This document shows positions 35,701 through 48,200 of a DNA stretch of 64,000 bases, in pieces. This DNA comes from Eonycteris spelaea. Its lineage: Eukaryota; Chordata; Mammalia; Chiroptera; Pteropodidae. Numbering within the stretch: the first letter of the stretch is position 1; every line of letters begins with the position of its first letter. The notes beneath the pieces are model-generated. The model did no database searches. It saw nothing but the letters and a program-made list of their open reading frames with translations, and had not been told where the DNA came from. The stretch is taken from contig PUFA01000312.1 of the NCBI GenBank assembly GCA_003508835.1, forward strand, positions 1,240,501-1,304,500. Reading direction: 5' to 3'. The translations under genes were made by a program, and so were the position numbers.

Positions 35701-36415
35701 CAGGACTAGGGGGTCCCAGATGGGCCTCAGGGGGCAAAGTCTGGGCATAATTTCTAGATTCTGGGTGAGGTCCCTGAAGGAGCCAAGCATTCGTACTGGG
35801 CCGATCTCAAGGGCTTTGGGCACAGGTCTCCCAGTTAGGCTCTGGGTAGCTCAGAGGTGAAGCTGGGGTCTGGGATTGCGGGCAGATGGGGCTCAGGGTG
35901 AGGGGAGGTGGCAATTAGTGGGGTGGGGACACATGAGAGTGCTTAGGGTCTGAAATCTGAATGGGGCAATTTGTGGATTTAGGATGCTCCCAGGAGGTGC
36001 CAGGGGCAAGCCAGCAGGGAAGAAGGGTCTTGAGTCCTGGGGAGGGACAGTGGGTCTCAGGATGAGTATCGGAGGACGGTCTCTCATGTAGGGGGGAACT
36101 TTTAAGATTAGAATCTGAGGGGAATCTGAGGGGAACTTTTAAGATTAGAGGACCTCACAGGAGGGTCTCAGTGATAGATCGAGGGGAAATCAGGGTCTCA
36201 TGGATCCACCCAAGGGCTACGTTCTGGGTCCCGGGGGCACCCCCCGGGTGAGGGCCCACTACCTGGATGAACTGGATGGTCAGCGCACTCTTGCCCACGC
36301 CGCCGCCGCCCACGACCACCAGCTTGTGTGTCTCGCTGGGTGGGGGGTCCCCGGGTCCCGGCCCCCCGCCCCGGGGCCGCCCCCGCCCCGTCCCGGACGC
36401 CGCCCCGCTGCTCAT
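32792..36415 (-). CDS. RRAS: RRAS, R-Ras small GTPase
   Basis: Six coding exons in transcript order: 36263-36415, 34279-34366, 34082-34185, 33890-33998, 32952-33069, 32792-32875. This membrane-anchored Ras-family GTPase promotes integrin activation and cell adhesion. Visible motifs: the R-Ras-specific N-terminal extension ([20 protein letters not shown]), P-loop GGGGVGKS, switch I with [25 protein letters not shown] and a C-terminal CVLL prenylation box. Three frame faults: an extra A at 34136-34137 (exon 3 is 104 rather than 103 nt), one base short at 33064-33067 (118 rather than 119) and one short at 32831-32834 (84 rather than 85). Corrected coding length is 657 nt, 218 residues plus stop, the same as human. 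Exon 3 then reads GAMKREYMRAG where human has GAMREQYMRAG. Introns 2 and 3 are only 93 and 83 nt. Confidence 0.97.
36263..36415 (-). CDS. RRAS: RRAS exon 1 with P-loop
   Basis: Encodes the 26-residue R-Ras extension and [20 protein letters not shown], containing the guanine-nucleotide phosphate-binding loop. It ends in IQ followed by the GTAGTG donor. Intact. Confidence 0.97.
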
Positions 36416-36480
36416 GTCGCCACCGCCGCCGCCGCTGCCGCCGCCGCTACCGCCTGCGGGGGGAGCCAGGCGGGGCGTAG
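36416..36480 (-). promoter_or_regulatory. RRAS: RRAS proximal promoter and 5' UTR
   Basis: CpG-rich GCC-repeat sequence immediately upstream of the RRAS ATG. No TATA box lies within 60 bases. The initiation site is inferred, not seen. Confidence 0.5.
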
Positions 36481-36800
36481 GGGCGGGTCACGCTAATAAG
36501 ACTACTGCATAATCATGAGCTCCGGCAAGCAGGGCACAAGTCTCGGGACACTTACGGAGGAGGTGAGGCCAGGAAAAAGGAGGCGCTATGCTAATAAGGG
36601 CCAGGGAACGACGTTCGCCAAGAAGGGGAATTCCGAAAGGGGAGGGCATATGTTAATAAGAGAACTGCGTTCACTCAAAACGGCGCCACGCGCTCTGGGC
36701 TGGTGGGTCGTTTGGGGGCGGGGTTATGCTAAGAAGCACTCTCATTCTTTCGGCAGACAGGTCGGAAAGCTCACCAGGGGAGGGGCTATGCAAATGAGAA
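36480..36800 (+). repeat. Five-copy octamer-like/GC-box element array upstream of RRAS
   Basis: A ~30 bp block recurs: a GGGGCGGGG-type GC box, then TATGCTAATAAG, then (A)GAACTGC. Cores are at 36491 (CGCTAATAAG), 36588 (ATGCTAATAAG), 36650 (ATGTTAATAAG), 36726 (ATGCTAAGAAG) and 36788 (ATGCAAATGAG, which includes a perfect POU octamer). Spacing is 60-97 bases with unrelated filler. Confidence 0.75.
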
Positions 36801-36870
36801 ACTGCAGGACAGCGTCTCAGGGCACCCTCCCAAGGCCTTGTCCTAGTAGGCGGGACTCACCGGCTCACGC

Positions 36871-36890
36871 GCGGCCGTATATAGGCGCGC
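36871..36890. promoter_or_regulatory. TATA-like element in the RRAS-SCAF1 gap
   Basis: GCGGCCGTATATAGGCGCGC has a TATATA core at about 36,879 readable on both strands. It lies about 460 bases upstream of the RRAS start and 1.2 kb from the SCAF1 CpG island, so its target is unclear. Confidence 0.4.
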
Positions 36891-36975
36891 TCCGAGGAAG
36901 AAGCAGGTCCTGAAGGGAAGCTCCACCTCCGTCCTGGGATCTTAGCCAAACTCCCGACCCGGGCGTCTGTGCTGG

Positions 36976-37640
36976 ATGTCGGAGTCTCCGCCCGCTAAGG
37001 GACCCAGGCTTCCGGTTGCCGCTTTCCCAGCCAAGCGGAAGACAGAGTGGGAGGGGAGTTGGGGCCCTGGAGGGGTACAGCTGGGTAACGGGGCAGGGAG
37101 GGGCCGTGAGATCACTGCATTCCTAATCCATGAGCCAGCTCGCCCAAGCCGGGATGGCTGGGTCACGAAGGGCCTAGAGCCCGGATTTCTGGGTCTTTGA
37201 AGGAGGAGGAAGCTGAGGGCCCTAGGAGGGAAAGAGTCTGAAGGCCTGGACTTGTGTCTCGGGGAGGAGGATATCTGGGGATCCTTACTATTAGGATTAC
37301 TCATGTTTCATAAGGGAAGGAGCTGGAGGCCCAGACTCTCAGGTGCTAGAAACCCAGAATTCTGGATCCCGAGGGAATTGGGGTGGGGAGCCTGACCACT
37401 TCTGTTCGTGTAAGGTTCGAGCTAGAGATCAGGAATGGTGTGAAGGAGGAAAGGCCTGAGGGCCTGACTTCTGGATCTAGGGAATGAGGAGGGCTCGGAC
37501 TCCTGAATCCCAGGGACGAGGGAAATGGGAGTCTGGACTCCTCTGCCGAGTGGGAGGGATCGGAATTTGGACTTTTCTATCCTAAAAAGGAGGCCGTAGG
37601 GCCGGAACTTCTTGTTTCCAAATTTAGAGGGGACTAGGGA
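36976..37640 (+). repeat. Degenerate GC-rich tandem sequence with 'GACTCCTGAATCCC'-type words
   Basis: Phrases of the kind 'GGACTCCTGAATCCCAGGGA' and 'CCCAGAATTCTGGATCCCGA' recur at irregular ~60-90 base spacing through this stretch. There are no exons. Similar phrases occur at 11,930-12,180, 27,850-27,960 and (opposite strand) 57,900-58,190. Confidence 0.45.
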
Positions 37641-37649
37641 ATCAGAATT

Positions 37650-38330
37650 CTGAAATTCCCAGAATGCGGCGGTGCAACTCCCAGGCAGTTCAGCCTTCTT
37701 CTCTACTATTCACTCCGCGGAACTACAATTCCCTTGCATCTGAGCTGAGTGCACTTTGCATCACTTCCTGTTCCGCAGCTATTTCCGCGCGCGCGCAGAG
37801 TACTGTGGGGCCTCATCGCGGGCTACTGCAGCCCCGCCCACTTCACCTCTCACCTCCTTGCTATCCTCGCGTGAGAGAGGGGACGCGCGGACTACGCCTC
37901 CCGGCCTGCATCGCGCGCACCCCTGCCCATGTGCCCCGTTGACTGCTGGGAAACTGAGTCCGGAGCTTTCCCACCAGCCTTCACGGCACCGTGCTCGATA
38001 CTTGAAGTCCCGGCAAGCTCGGCGGCGTTTTAGCTCCGCCCCTCCTCCCTCTGCTCGCACCCCCCCCTCCAGCCCGCCCGCCCCGCGCCGGGTCCGGAGC
38101 CGCAGCCCGAGCGGCGGGGTAAGATGGCGGCGGTGGTCCGGACCGCGGGGCTCGGGCCTATCGGGGTGGGCGGGGCGGAGTCGGGTCGCTAGTTGTTCTG
38201 GGGTCCTCCCCATACGCCGCGGGGCCTGGAGGACTTAGCGAGGCGGTCTCCCGCCCGGCAGCGGCGGTGGATCCTGGCGCCGAACGGGGCCCTTCTCAAG
38301 GCCCCGGGATGCGTCTGTGGGTGCCGGGGG
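37650..38330 (+). promoter_or_regulatory. SCAF1: SCAF1 CpG-island promoter and non-coding exon 1
   Basis: The CpG island contains several ZNF143/Staf-like elements: AATTCCCAGAATGCGGC (37,654), ACTACAATTCCCTTGCATC (37,722) and ACTACGCCTCCCGGCCTGCA (37,891). A YY1-type AAGATGGCGGC is at 38,121-38,131. The likely exon 1 donor is CGGG/GTAAGA with the exon ending at 38,118, spliced to the acceptor at 40,704-40,705. Confidence 0.65.
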
Positions 38331-39084
38331 GCATCCACGGGGCGTCCCCGTGAGAACCGGGGACAGCCACCGGGCCAGGACAGGAACTGGCGCCTGCCCT
38401 CTGTCATATAGCCGCTTGGGTCATTTCTGTAGGCACTGTTGATCGTGGGCTGACCGGAGGGCTAGGGTCTGTTCATAGGGTTCTGGGGCCATCTTGAGAT
38501 CTTGAGATATGTCCCAGGGGTGAAGGAGGTCTGCAAGAGCTGAGGAGTATCTGCAGAGCCATCTCTAGAGCCTGGGGTATGTCTGTTGAGGCTGGGAAGT
38601 GTCTACATGGGCTGACCTGAGGATGCCACTCACCTACGAGGATCTGGAGCCATTTAGCGGGCCCGAAAGAACTTCCTGGGTTAGAAAGTCTTTTAGGAGT
38701 GGGATGCGCCCACCAAAGGAAGGAGGCAAATTCTGAGATGAGCTGAGAGGTCTGGATGGTTCTCCAATGTCTAGGGAGTGTCTGATCTGGGTGACAGCAG
38801 GCTGGGGCAGTTAGAAGGACCTGGAACCATCTAGGTGGCTTTAAGTGTACCTGCTAGAGTGCAGTTTTTGTGCCTGGAGCAAATTTGAATGCCTTTTGGG
38901 GCCAGATATTCAGATGGAGATTAAGACAAAAGAGAGTATTGGAAAATATCCGAGCTCAGATGTACTTGCACTTTAGAAGGTAATTCAAATGAAAAATACT
39001 TAAAAATTCCCCCATTGCCCTGAGGCTATAGAGAGAGTTAGAATTCAGTCCACAGTAGTCTGGGAAAGTTTATAGATCATCTAA

Positions 39085-39340
39085 AATCGGCTACTGCTGT
39101 GCTTTTCAAATTCTTTTGACCTTGATCTCAGTAAAAAATACATTTTTAATTGAGACTCGGTGCCTACTGACGTAGATATTTAATACCCATGTCCTGTTAA
39201 TTAATATTCCCACTCACCACTTGTGATGTACTGTGAAGAACTGCTATGTGTCCGCTTTACTTTTTATAACAAGCTATTTGTGAAGCACTGTATTGCTGTC
39301 AGAACCTGTAGTTTGGGAATCACTGGTCTAGAGGGAACCA
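39085..39340 (-). mobile_element. hAT-type DNA transposon relic
   Basis: Ends with TGTAGTTTGGGAATCACTGG, a hAT-like terminus, and starts near TGTGCTTTTCAAATTCTTTT. In SCAF1 intron 1. Confidence 0.45.
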
Positions 39341-40711
39341 GTAATGTCTGCAGAACATTCTCTGTCAAAAAGATGTGAGGAGCCACGGGTGTTTCTGCAA
39401 AGCCTGGGGCATGTATAAATGGGCAAGGGAGCATATTCCTAAGGCAGAGGGTTTGGGATCTGTGTGTCTAGTCAGCAGACCTTGAATAAGCATGTTATAT
39501 GACAGTCACCATAGCTTGTGCTTCCCCAGGGGTGCGGGAGAGCAGCTCCAGGGCTTGAACTGTCTGTCCCTCATCAGGATGAGTGTCATGGGAGTTAGGG
39601 AGGGAGCTTCAGGCTTTTAGAGACCTGCAAGGCTGCATGGGGGAGCTTTGGCAAAGCTGAAAATCTGGTAGGAGGGAGACCGGACAGAGGTGTTTCATTT
39701 GCAAGTATGCAGCTGGGAGGGGTGGGGGAGACATGTCTCGGAGACCTGGGCCCTAGAGGCTAATAATGATCGTTGTTTTTACTGTGGGTTGAGCACTAGG
39801 TTGTGCTAGCAGGAGCGTCTCCTTTTCAGTTCGCACAGTCTTTCTCTGAGGTAGATACAGGTAAGCACACTGACTTGGGGGTTAGGGGGTTGACGCTTTC
39901 TAGGAACTTTGAGACCAGAATTTGTTTCAGAGTAGCACATTCGATGCTGGTGCGGACCTGCAGCTGAAACATTCCTGGTTTTTGAGGCCCTAATTAAGAC
40001 AACCGCCTGTCTGAAGGATGGCCTTTCAGCCATGCTTTCATACAATAGGCAGATGGGCCCTGGGCCGATGTCCCCTTAGGGTCTGGTGGACAGCATGCCT
40101 TTCTGAAATCAGTGTTTTCGTTTTAAAAGTGGCAGGCTGGTTTTGTAGATCACGCTATCATAGCTTCATCTTATACTGTGTGTATAAATAAATTGTTTTT
40201 GGTCTCTCACCACTGAGGAAGATTGATGCTTTAGGAAGTTACGTCGTGTTTGAGATGCAGCCAGCACACTGCCACATAACATTTGAAATGTGGCACATAT
40301 TATTTGAAATCACAACTCAACAGAAAAAAATCTTGGTGTTAGCTCTCATGAGGGTGGCCCATAAGGTCTTAAGTTTGGTTGTGGGGAAAGCTGTGGGAAC
40401 TGGGGAGCAGGGTGTCGAAATGGAAGGCTGGAAAGACCTCTCTGATAGAAGAGGCAGCTGAAATCCAGACAATGGAAGAGAATCGCTCTTGTCCTTCCAG
40501 TGTCTGCACTGGACCTGGGGCGCTCCCAAGGCCTGGGATGTAGTGGGGGAGAGGAGGGATGCTGACGAGGATGCTGCTGGAGGCAGCACTGGAGGCCTTT
40601 GAGGTCTTCATGTCCATCCTTTGCTTCCATCCCCTTCCACACACACCCCACCATCATCCTGGCCCTGCTGGCCTGCACTCCAGACTCTCATCCCTCAACC
40701 TCTAGGTGACC

Positions 40712-43700
40712 ATGGAGGAAGAAGATGAGTCTCGAGGGAAGACAGAGGAGTCGGGTGAGGATCGGGGTGATGGTCCGCCAGACAGAGACCCCACGCTTTC
40801 TCCTACTGCCTTCATCCTGGTGAGGCTGCTGGACATCTATGGCCAAGGGAGGGAGGGGCTGGGAGTCTGGATTCCAGGGCCCACCTCCTGGGCCCCAGGG
40901 GGAGGAGGGGCAGGGGGCCTGCACTCCCGGCTCCTCTGAAGGGTTCGAGTCTGGTCATAGGGTGTCTAGAATGCCTATCTCCCAGGAGCAGAGCTTGTGA
41001 CCATTTGCACGAGTCCCCTGACTGCCACCGTTTCTTTCCACCCCTTCACACCCCATCTTTTCTCTAGCGGGCCATTCAGCAGGCTGTGGGAAGCTCCCTG
41101 CAGGGGCATCTGCCGAATGAGAAAGGTACGCCGGCTTCCGGTTCCTCTCAGCACCCCGCCCCATCTTTGCATTCTTTATCCCGATTTCATTCATACACAC
41201 TTTTCTGTGGCCTCCTGGGTACCATCCTTGTGCTGGCATGAGAGCCAAAGATGAGTCGAAAGCCCTGCACCTGCCTCGGAGGGGCTCACAGTCTGGTGGA
41301 GGAGGGCAGGAGGCCCAGCTAAGCTGGTGTGGAGGCGACAGGGTCCAGGAAGGCTTCCTAGAGTGGGTGACAGGTGCACTGGGTCTCTAAGGACAGGTTA
41401 GAATTGTGTGGTAAAATAGGAAAGCCTGAGAGGCAGAGGTGACCGCAGGAGCACGGCACGGTGGCGCGTCGCAGGACTGAGCTGCAGTGTTTGGGGGCCG
41501 GCGGGCAGTGGGGCAGGAGGGGAGGCAGGAGCAGTTCGTGGGGACTGGGTCACAGCCTGGCTTGAATGTTGATCTGACTTGTCCTGGGTGCAGCTAGGAG
41601 GACAAAGGGGTGAGAGAGTCGGAGCCCCAGAAGGACACCGGGGGAGTCCTGCTGGGACTCAGGTTAGGCGGCGGTGGATGGAGGCGGGGAGCCGGCAGGA
41701 GCGCGCTTCCCCTGTCCAGAGCTGGGGCAGGCTCCTTTCCCTGCCTCACAAGGTCCCTGCGTCTAGTCCCCTCTCCAATCCCCCGTGCACATCTCTCTCC
41801 AGATGGCTCTCAGTGTCATGGCCTTCGGTGGAGGCGCTGCCGGAGCCCACGCTCAGACTCCCGTTCCCAGGAGTTGGGGGGAGCTGACACGGCTACTGTG
41901 AGTGAGGGGACAGCGGGGGAAGGGTGCTGGGGCTTGGGTCCCAGAGGTGGGGAGGTGGGCTTGGGGACCCAGACTCCCGGGTCTGGGCTGCTGATCAGGG
42001 CCAGTGGGGAGGCTGGTCTCAGAGGCAGTCAGGGCGAGCGACTTGGTTGCATACTCGCGTGTTCTTGGGGGCTCAGATGTCTGTGCCTGGGAGGTCAAGG
42101 GCTGGGGAAACGGGATTTGTGGGTCCTCACATGATCAGGTTAGGAGCTCCTCCCTGTTCCAGGTGCTGGACATGGCTGCAGACAGCTTCCTGGCCGGGGT
42201 GGTGAGTGTCCTCGACCCTCCAGACACCTGGGTTCCCAGCCACCTGGACCTGCGGCCTGGCGAGTGAGTAGCTGGGCGGCCAGAGTAGGAGAACCCTGGG
42301 GCGGGAGCCGGGAGCACCCCGGGGTTTGCTCACCCCTCTGTCTTGCAGAAGTGAGGACATGCTGGAGCTGGTGGCCGAGGTTCGAATCGGGGACAGGGAT
42401 CCGATCCCTCTGCCGGTTCCCAGTCTGCTGCCCCGGCTCAGGGCCTGGAGGACGGGCAAAACGGGTACGTGCAGCCGGGACAGAGCTGGGCAAGCGGCCG
42501 GCCTTGGCTTTGTGGGGGAGGCAGCTGTCATTAGAGATGACAGTAGCAACGATTGCGTCATTTAGACAGAACCTTTATATTAATGTTATTTTCCTGTTGC
42601 ACTGCAGTAAAGGCCACATGTACGTACAGATGTACACAAAGTCAAAACTGACGTGATGGCCACCACGCAGGAGCAGCCGGCACGCGAGACGCTCGGTGCC
42701 CAGGGTCCTACCTGCCAGGGTAGCCGTGTGGGGACTTGTCTCCCCAGGAGGGAGCCCTCAGCATCTCCATCTGCCAGAGGAGAAAAGTCAGGGAGAGTGC
42801 TTGAGGTGGCACAGCCATCTGCTTCGTCAGGGCGCTGGGCCACAAGTCCAAGTCTCTGAGTGTAAAGCCTAAGTTGTTGACTTCTGTGCTGTGTGCCTGC
42901 CCTGGTGACAGTCCACCCCCGCAACCCTACCACAGTTGTGAGCCCAGGAGCAGGGTAGACCAGGGCTTCTCAGACTCCAGCAGGCAGGAAAATCACCAGT
43001 GACACAGGTCACTGGGCCCACCCTCGGGGTCTGTGATTCAGCAGGTCTTGGGCGGGGCCCAGGAACTTACATTTCTGTTCAGCTCCCCTGGGATGCTGCT
43101 GCTGCTGCTGATCCCAATGAGACCCGTGGGCTCAGGCTTCCCTTTTGCGGACTTAGTGTTGAGGGTGGCGCGGAGCCAAAGGTGCATCGCTGGCGGTAAG
43201 CGGGTGCAGAGCACGGCATACGCCCGTCTGGGCCAGTTCCGGTCTTCCTTTAGAGTGGCAGGTGGGCTCATCCATCAGTCTCGAGGACATGGTTGCGAGG
43301 ACCCACCTCACTCTCGGGGTCCACAAAAGTATTTTTCCTTTAAAATCAGAAGCCATAGAGGATAACAAATGGGGAGGGGGGGAAAGCGTCCCAATAAAAC
43401 TTTATTTAGAAAAACAGATGGTGAGCCAGACGTGGATCCTGGGCCTTAAGTGGTACAGGTGTATCTAGAATCTGGTAGTTGTTTTTAGGGGTTATGTTTT
43501 ATTTCCTTATTCCAAGGGGTTTTTTGGTCTTTATTTGGAAAATGTTAAGATTAGGAAAAAGAATTTGCCTATAATCTCATCCCATGTGAATTATATAAAG
43601 AAGTGGATGACTGGCGTTTCCAGACCACTGCATTCGGTGGACTGTCTTATACTTAAGGCGGCAGTGATAGTGAGCAGGTCGTAGGAGCTTACACTCATGG

Positions 43701-45241
43701 AATCCTCGCGTGCCAGGCGCAGTCTGGCCCTCTCGTCCCTGTGTGGTCTGAATGCCCCCATCGTCATCATCCCCTGCTTTATTTTCCTCCAGAGCCCTCA
43801 GCAGCCGGCAGATGCTACGCTTGGCACGTTGATATTTCTCTCCCCACTCAAATGTGAGCTCCTTGGAGGCAGGGATTTTGTTTCTTTTGTTCACCTTTCT
43901 ATCCCCAGTACCCCAAGCAACACCTGGCACAGATAGGTGATTGGTAAAAAGTCGAATGAATACACAAACCCTGTTGTATAAGGTGAGGAAACTGAGGCAG
44001 AGGTTGAGTGACTTGCCCACAGGTCACGAGAGAGGGCTGGAGCCTGGGATCCAGACTGGGAGGTGGCACTGCATCTGTCCTCTCCACCCCATGCTTCCCA
44101 GGCCCTGTCCACAGCCGTGGCAGGTCCTTGCAGCTATGTGTGGTTGACAGGGGACTCTGGACACAGATGTGTGTCTCCTAGTTGCTGGCTACCCGCTTTG
44201 TGTGGGACTTGGCGGCACTGAGACTAGTGCTTAGAAAGCAAGGTCTCGAGTGCAGACGAGGTGACGTGGGAACGCCTGTCGGCTGGCCCATAGGAAGAAG
44301 CAAACACCGGTCATCCCTGTCACCATTTGGTAGTTTCTCCGAGTCCTAAGTAGATGTAGCCCATTGGGCGGGCTTGTTGCATAAGTGAAGCATGCGGGGT
44401 GGGGACTCAGGCTGTCAGGGCTGCCTTGCTCTGCCTCTTCCAGGCTCTGGAGAGGAAATTCGCCTTTTCAGTTTCCCACGAGTCTATAAAATGGGCTACA
44501 TTCCTGCAGGAGGCAGCAGGTGCAGCAGGCCCTCGCGAGGCCACGCAGGCAGCCTGAGGCTCAGCCCGAGCCCTCGTGGTGGCGTTGCCACCATCAGCAG
44601 TCAGGGTGGCCTGGGGCCGTGGGTCCCCGTCTGTCTGCAGCCTACCCATTGTGCACCTTGGCTCCTCCCTGCTTTCTGTGTGCCCTTGGGGAAGGTACCC
44701 CAGCTCTCTATGCCTCAGTTTCCTCCAGGGACCCTTGGGTCACAGTACGTGTGGTGTGAGGTTGTTGGGAACATTCTAGGAGTTGACACGGGAGCAGTGC
44801 CTGCCGGTGCAGCGAGCGTTGAGTGGGTGCTGGGAGCATGGGTGGGTGCTGGTCTGTCTGGGGGCCAGGGGGAAGGACACGTGGCTGACCGTGCCTCTCT
44901 GTCTCCCACTCTTTTGCAGTTTCTCCCCAGTCTCTCTCTTCTCGACCCACTGGTGCCCGCCACTTCCTCACCTTGGGCACCGGGGATGGGGGCCCCGCCC
45001 CACCCCCAGCCCCTCCTCGGCATCGTCCTCACCTTCCCCTTCCCCCTCTCATCCTCTCCTTCCCCTCCTCCGCCACCACCACCCCCAGCCCCCCAGCCCC
45101 TCCTGCCCCCGATTTGACATCTATGACCCCTTCCACCCCACCGACGAGGCCTATTCGCCACCACCCGCTCCGGAGCAGAAGTACGACCCCTTCGAGCCCA
45201 CTGGCTCCAACCCCAGCTCGTCGGCCGGGACCCCGTCCCCC

Positions 45242-45291
<50 letters not shown>

Positions 45292-48200
45292 GGAGGAGGA
45301 GGAGGGCCTGTCCCAGAGCATCAGCCGCATCTCTGAGACCCTGGCGGGCATCTATGATGACAACAGCCTGAGCCAGGACTTCCCGGGTGACGAGAGCCCC
45401 CGCCTGGAGCCCCAGCCCCCTCAGTCAACTGCTGCCTCCGGAACGCCACCGCAGGCGGACTCGACCCGGACCGAAGGAGCTACCCGCCGGCGCGTCTTCG
45501 TGGTGGGGACCGAGGCGGAAGCGCGTCGGGAAGGCACGGTGTCCGTGGAGGTGGTGACAGCCGGCGGCGCTGCCCTCCCGCCCCCTTGCTGCCTCCTGGT
45601 GACTCGGAGATCGAGGAGGGCGAGATCGTCCAGCCGGAAGAGGAGCCCAGGATGGCGCTGTCCCTCTTCCGCGCCAGCAGCCGGGCCCCGCGTGCCCCCC
45701 TGGGGCACCCGTGCCCGCAGCCCAGCCCCCGCCCCCACCCCCGCGCCGCGGGCCCCGAGGGGGACGACTTCTTGTCGCTGCACGCCGAGTCCGACGGTGA
45801 GGGCGCACTGCAGGTGGACCTTGGGGAGCCGGCGCCTGCGCCGCCCGCCGCCGGCGACGCGCGCTGGGGCGGCCTGGACCTGCGCCGCAAGATCCTGACG
45901 CAGCGGCGGGAGCGCTACCGCCAGCGCTCGGCCTCGCCCGCCGCCGCGGCCCCCACCGGCCCCCTGCGCGCAAGAAGTCAAGGCGGGAGCGCAAGCGCAG
46001 CGGCGGCGAGGCCAAGGAGGCCGCCTCGTCCTCTCGGGCGTCACGCCCGCCCCGCCGGCCCCGGCCTCCCCCTGGGACTCCAAGAAGCACCGCTCCCGGG
46101 ACCGCAAGCCAGGCTCGCACGCCTCGTCCTCGGCCCGCCGCCGCTCCAGGTCCCGCTCTGCCCGGCGCCGCTCCCGCAGCCCCGACCGCCGCCGTGGCGG
46201 TAGCCGCAGGTCGCGCTCCCGGGAGAAGCGGCGGGCGGCGACGCTCGGCCTCCCTCCCCCAGCCACGTCTTCGTCGTCATCCTCGAGGCGTGAGCGGCAC
46301 CGCGGCAAGCACCGGGACGGCGGCGGCAGCAAAAAGAAGAAGAAGCGGTCGCGGTCCAGGGGTGAGAAGCGGTCCGGGGACAGTGACAAGGCCTCGGCTC
46401 TGGCCCAGGCGCCCTCGGGCTCAGCTTCCCTAGGTGGGGAGCGCGACAGCCGCCGTCGGGGGGCCGTGCCCCCCTCCATCCAGGACCTCACAGACCACGA
46501 TCTCTTCGCCATCAAGCGGACCATCACCGTGGGCCGGCCAGACAAGTCTGAGCCCCGAGGCCCCTCGCCAGCTCCAGCCTCATCTCCCAAACGCGAGGTC
46601 CTGTACGACTCTGAGGGACTGAGCACCGAGGAGCGGGGTGGCAAGAGCAGCGAGAAGGACCGGCGACGCTCTGGGGCCGCCTCCTCATCCTCCTCCTCCA
46701 GGGAGAAGGGGTCCCGGCGGAAGGCTCTGGATGGTGGGGACCGGGACCGGGAAAGGGACAGAGAAAGGGACAGGGACAGATCATCTAAGAAGGCCCGGCC
46801 CCCCAAAGAGTTGGCGCCCTCCTCAGCGCCCCCGCCCAAGCCCCCGGTCAGCAGCGGCTCGGGCTCCTCATCCTCATCCTCGTCCTCCTCCTCCCGGAAG
46901 GTGAAGCTGCAGTCCAAGGTAGCGGTGCTGATCCGAGAGGGCGTGAGCAGCACCACGCCGGCCAAGGAGGCTGCGTCGGCCGGCCTGGGCTCCATCGGCG
47001 TCAAGTTCAGCCGTGACCGTGAGAGCCGCTCTCCCTTCCTCAAGCCTGACGAGCGGGCCCCTGCCGAGGTGGCCAAAGCAGCTCCAGGCAGCACCAAGCC
47101 CAAAAAGACCAAGGTCAAGGCCAAGGCTGGGGCCAAGAAAGCCAAGGGGACCAAGGGAAAGACCAAGCCATCCAAGACCAGGAAAAAGATTCGCAGTGGG
47201 GCCACCAGCGGGGGCACTGGTGGCTCTGTGACACTGAAGAAGTCCAAGGCGGACAGCTGCAGCCAGCCAGCAGGAGCCAAGGGGGCTGAGGAGACTTCCT
47301 GGTCCGGGGAGGAGCGGGCCGCCAAGGCCCCCAGCACCCCCCCCCCAAGGCAGCCCCCCCACCCCCTGCGCTCACGCCTGACTCACAGACCGTGGATAGC
47401 AGTTGTAAGACACCTGAGGTCTCCTTCCTGCCTGAGGAGGCCACTGAGGAGCCAGGGGTCCGAGGTGGGGCGGAGGAGGAAGAGGAGGAAGAGGAGGAGG
47501 AGGAGGAGGAGGAAGAGGAGGAGCAGCAGCCCGCCACCACCACGGCCACCAGCACGGCCGCAGCCGCCCCAAGCACCGCCCCTAGTGCAGGGTCCACAGC
47601 CGGTGACTCAGGGACAGAGGATGGGCCAGCCATCCGTGTCTCCCAGCTGCCCACGCTGCCCCCACCCCTGCCCTGGAACCTGCCCGCTGGTGTGGACTGC
47701 ACCACCAGTGGTGTCCTGGCCTGTGAGTGTCCCCTGGGGGTGCTGGACTGAAAGGATCAGTGAGGATGAGATCATACGGGGGCAGACTTGGTGGCACTGG
47801 GGGTGCCTTGGAAAGGGTGGGTGTGTAGTGACCTGGACTGGGAGAGCCACGGTGGGCGAGGGCTGATGAGTCTGCCCAGGAGGCTCCTAGCTCTTTGGGT
47901 GTGATGGAAAAGGAGGGCCGACAGGAGCAGGGGACAGCCAGCTCAGCACAGGCTGGAGGACTGGGACGTGTCCTGGGGTTCCTCCCGGAGGTGGCCTGGG
48001 AGAGGCTTGGTGGAGGGACCAGAAAGAATGGGGTGATGGCAGCATCCCTTAGGGGATGGCAGTAGCCTCTGCCAGACCACAGAGTTGGAGGGAGGGGCTG
48101 GACTGGCCGCGGGTCTCAGGAGACAGAACCTCACCTCTGCCGTACGTTGTCGCCGAGTGACCCCGGCCACATCCACACACATACACTTGAGTCCCAAGCA

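Noticed and set aside
45421..47337. 638-codon minus-strand open frame opposite SCAF1
   Set aside because: A mirror of the Arg/Ser/Lys-rich SCAF1 exon. The plus-strand segments match SCAF1 once frame errors are allowed.
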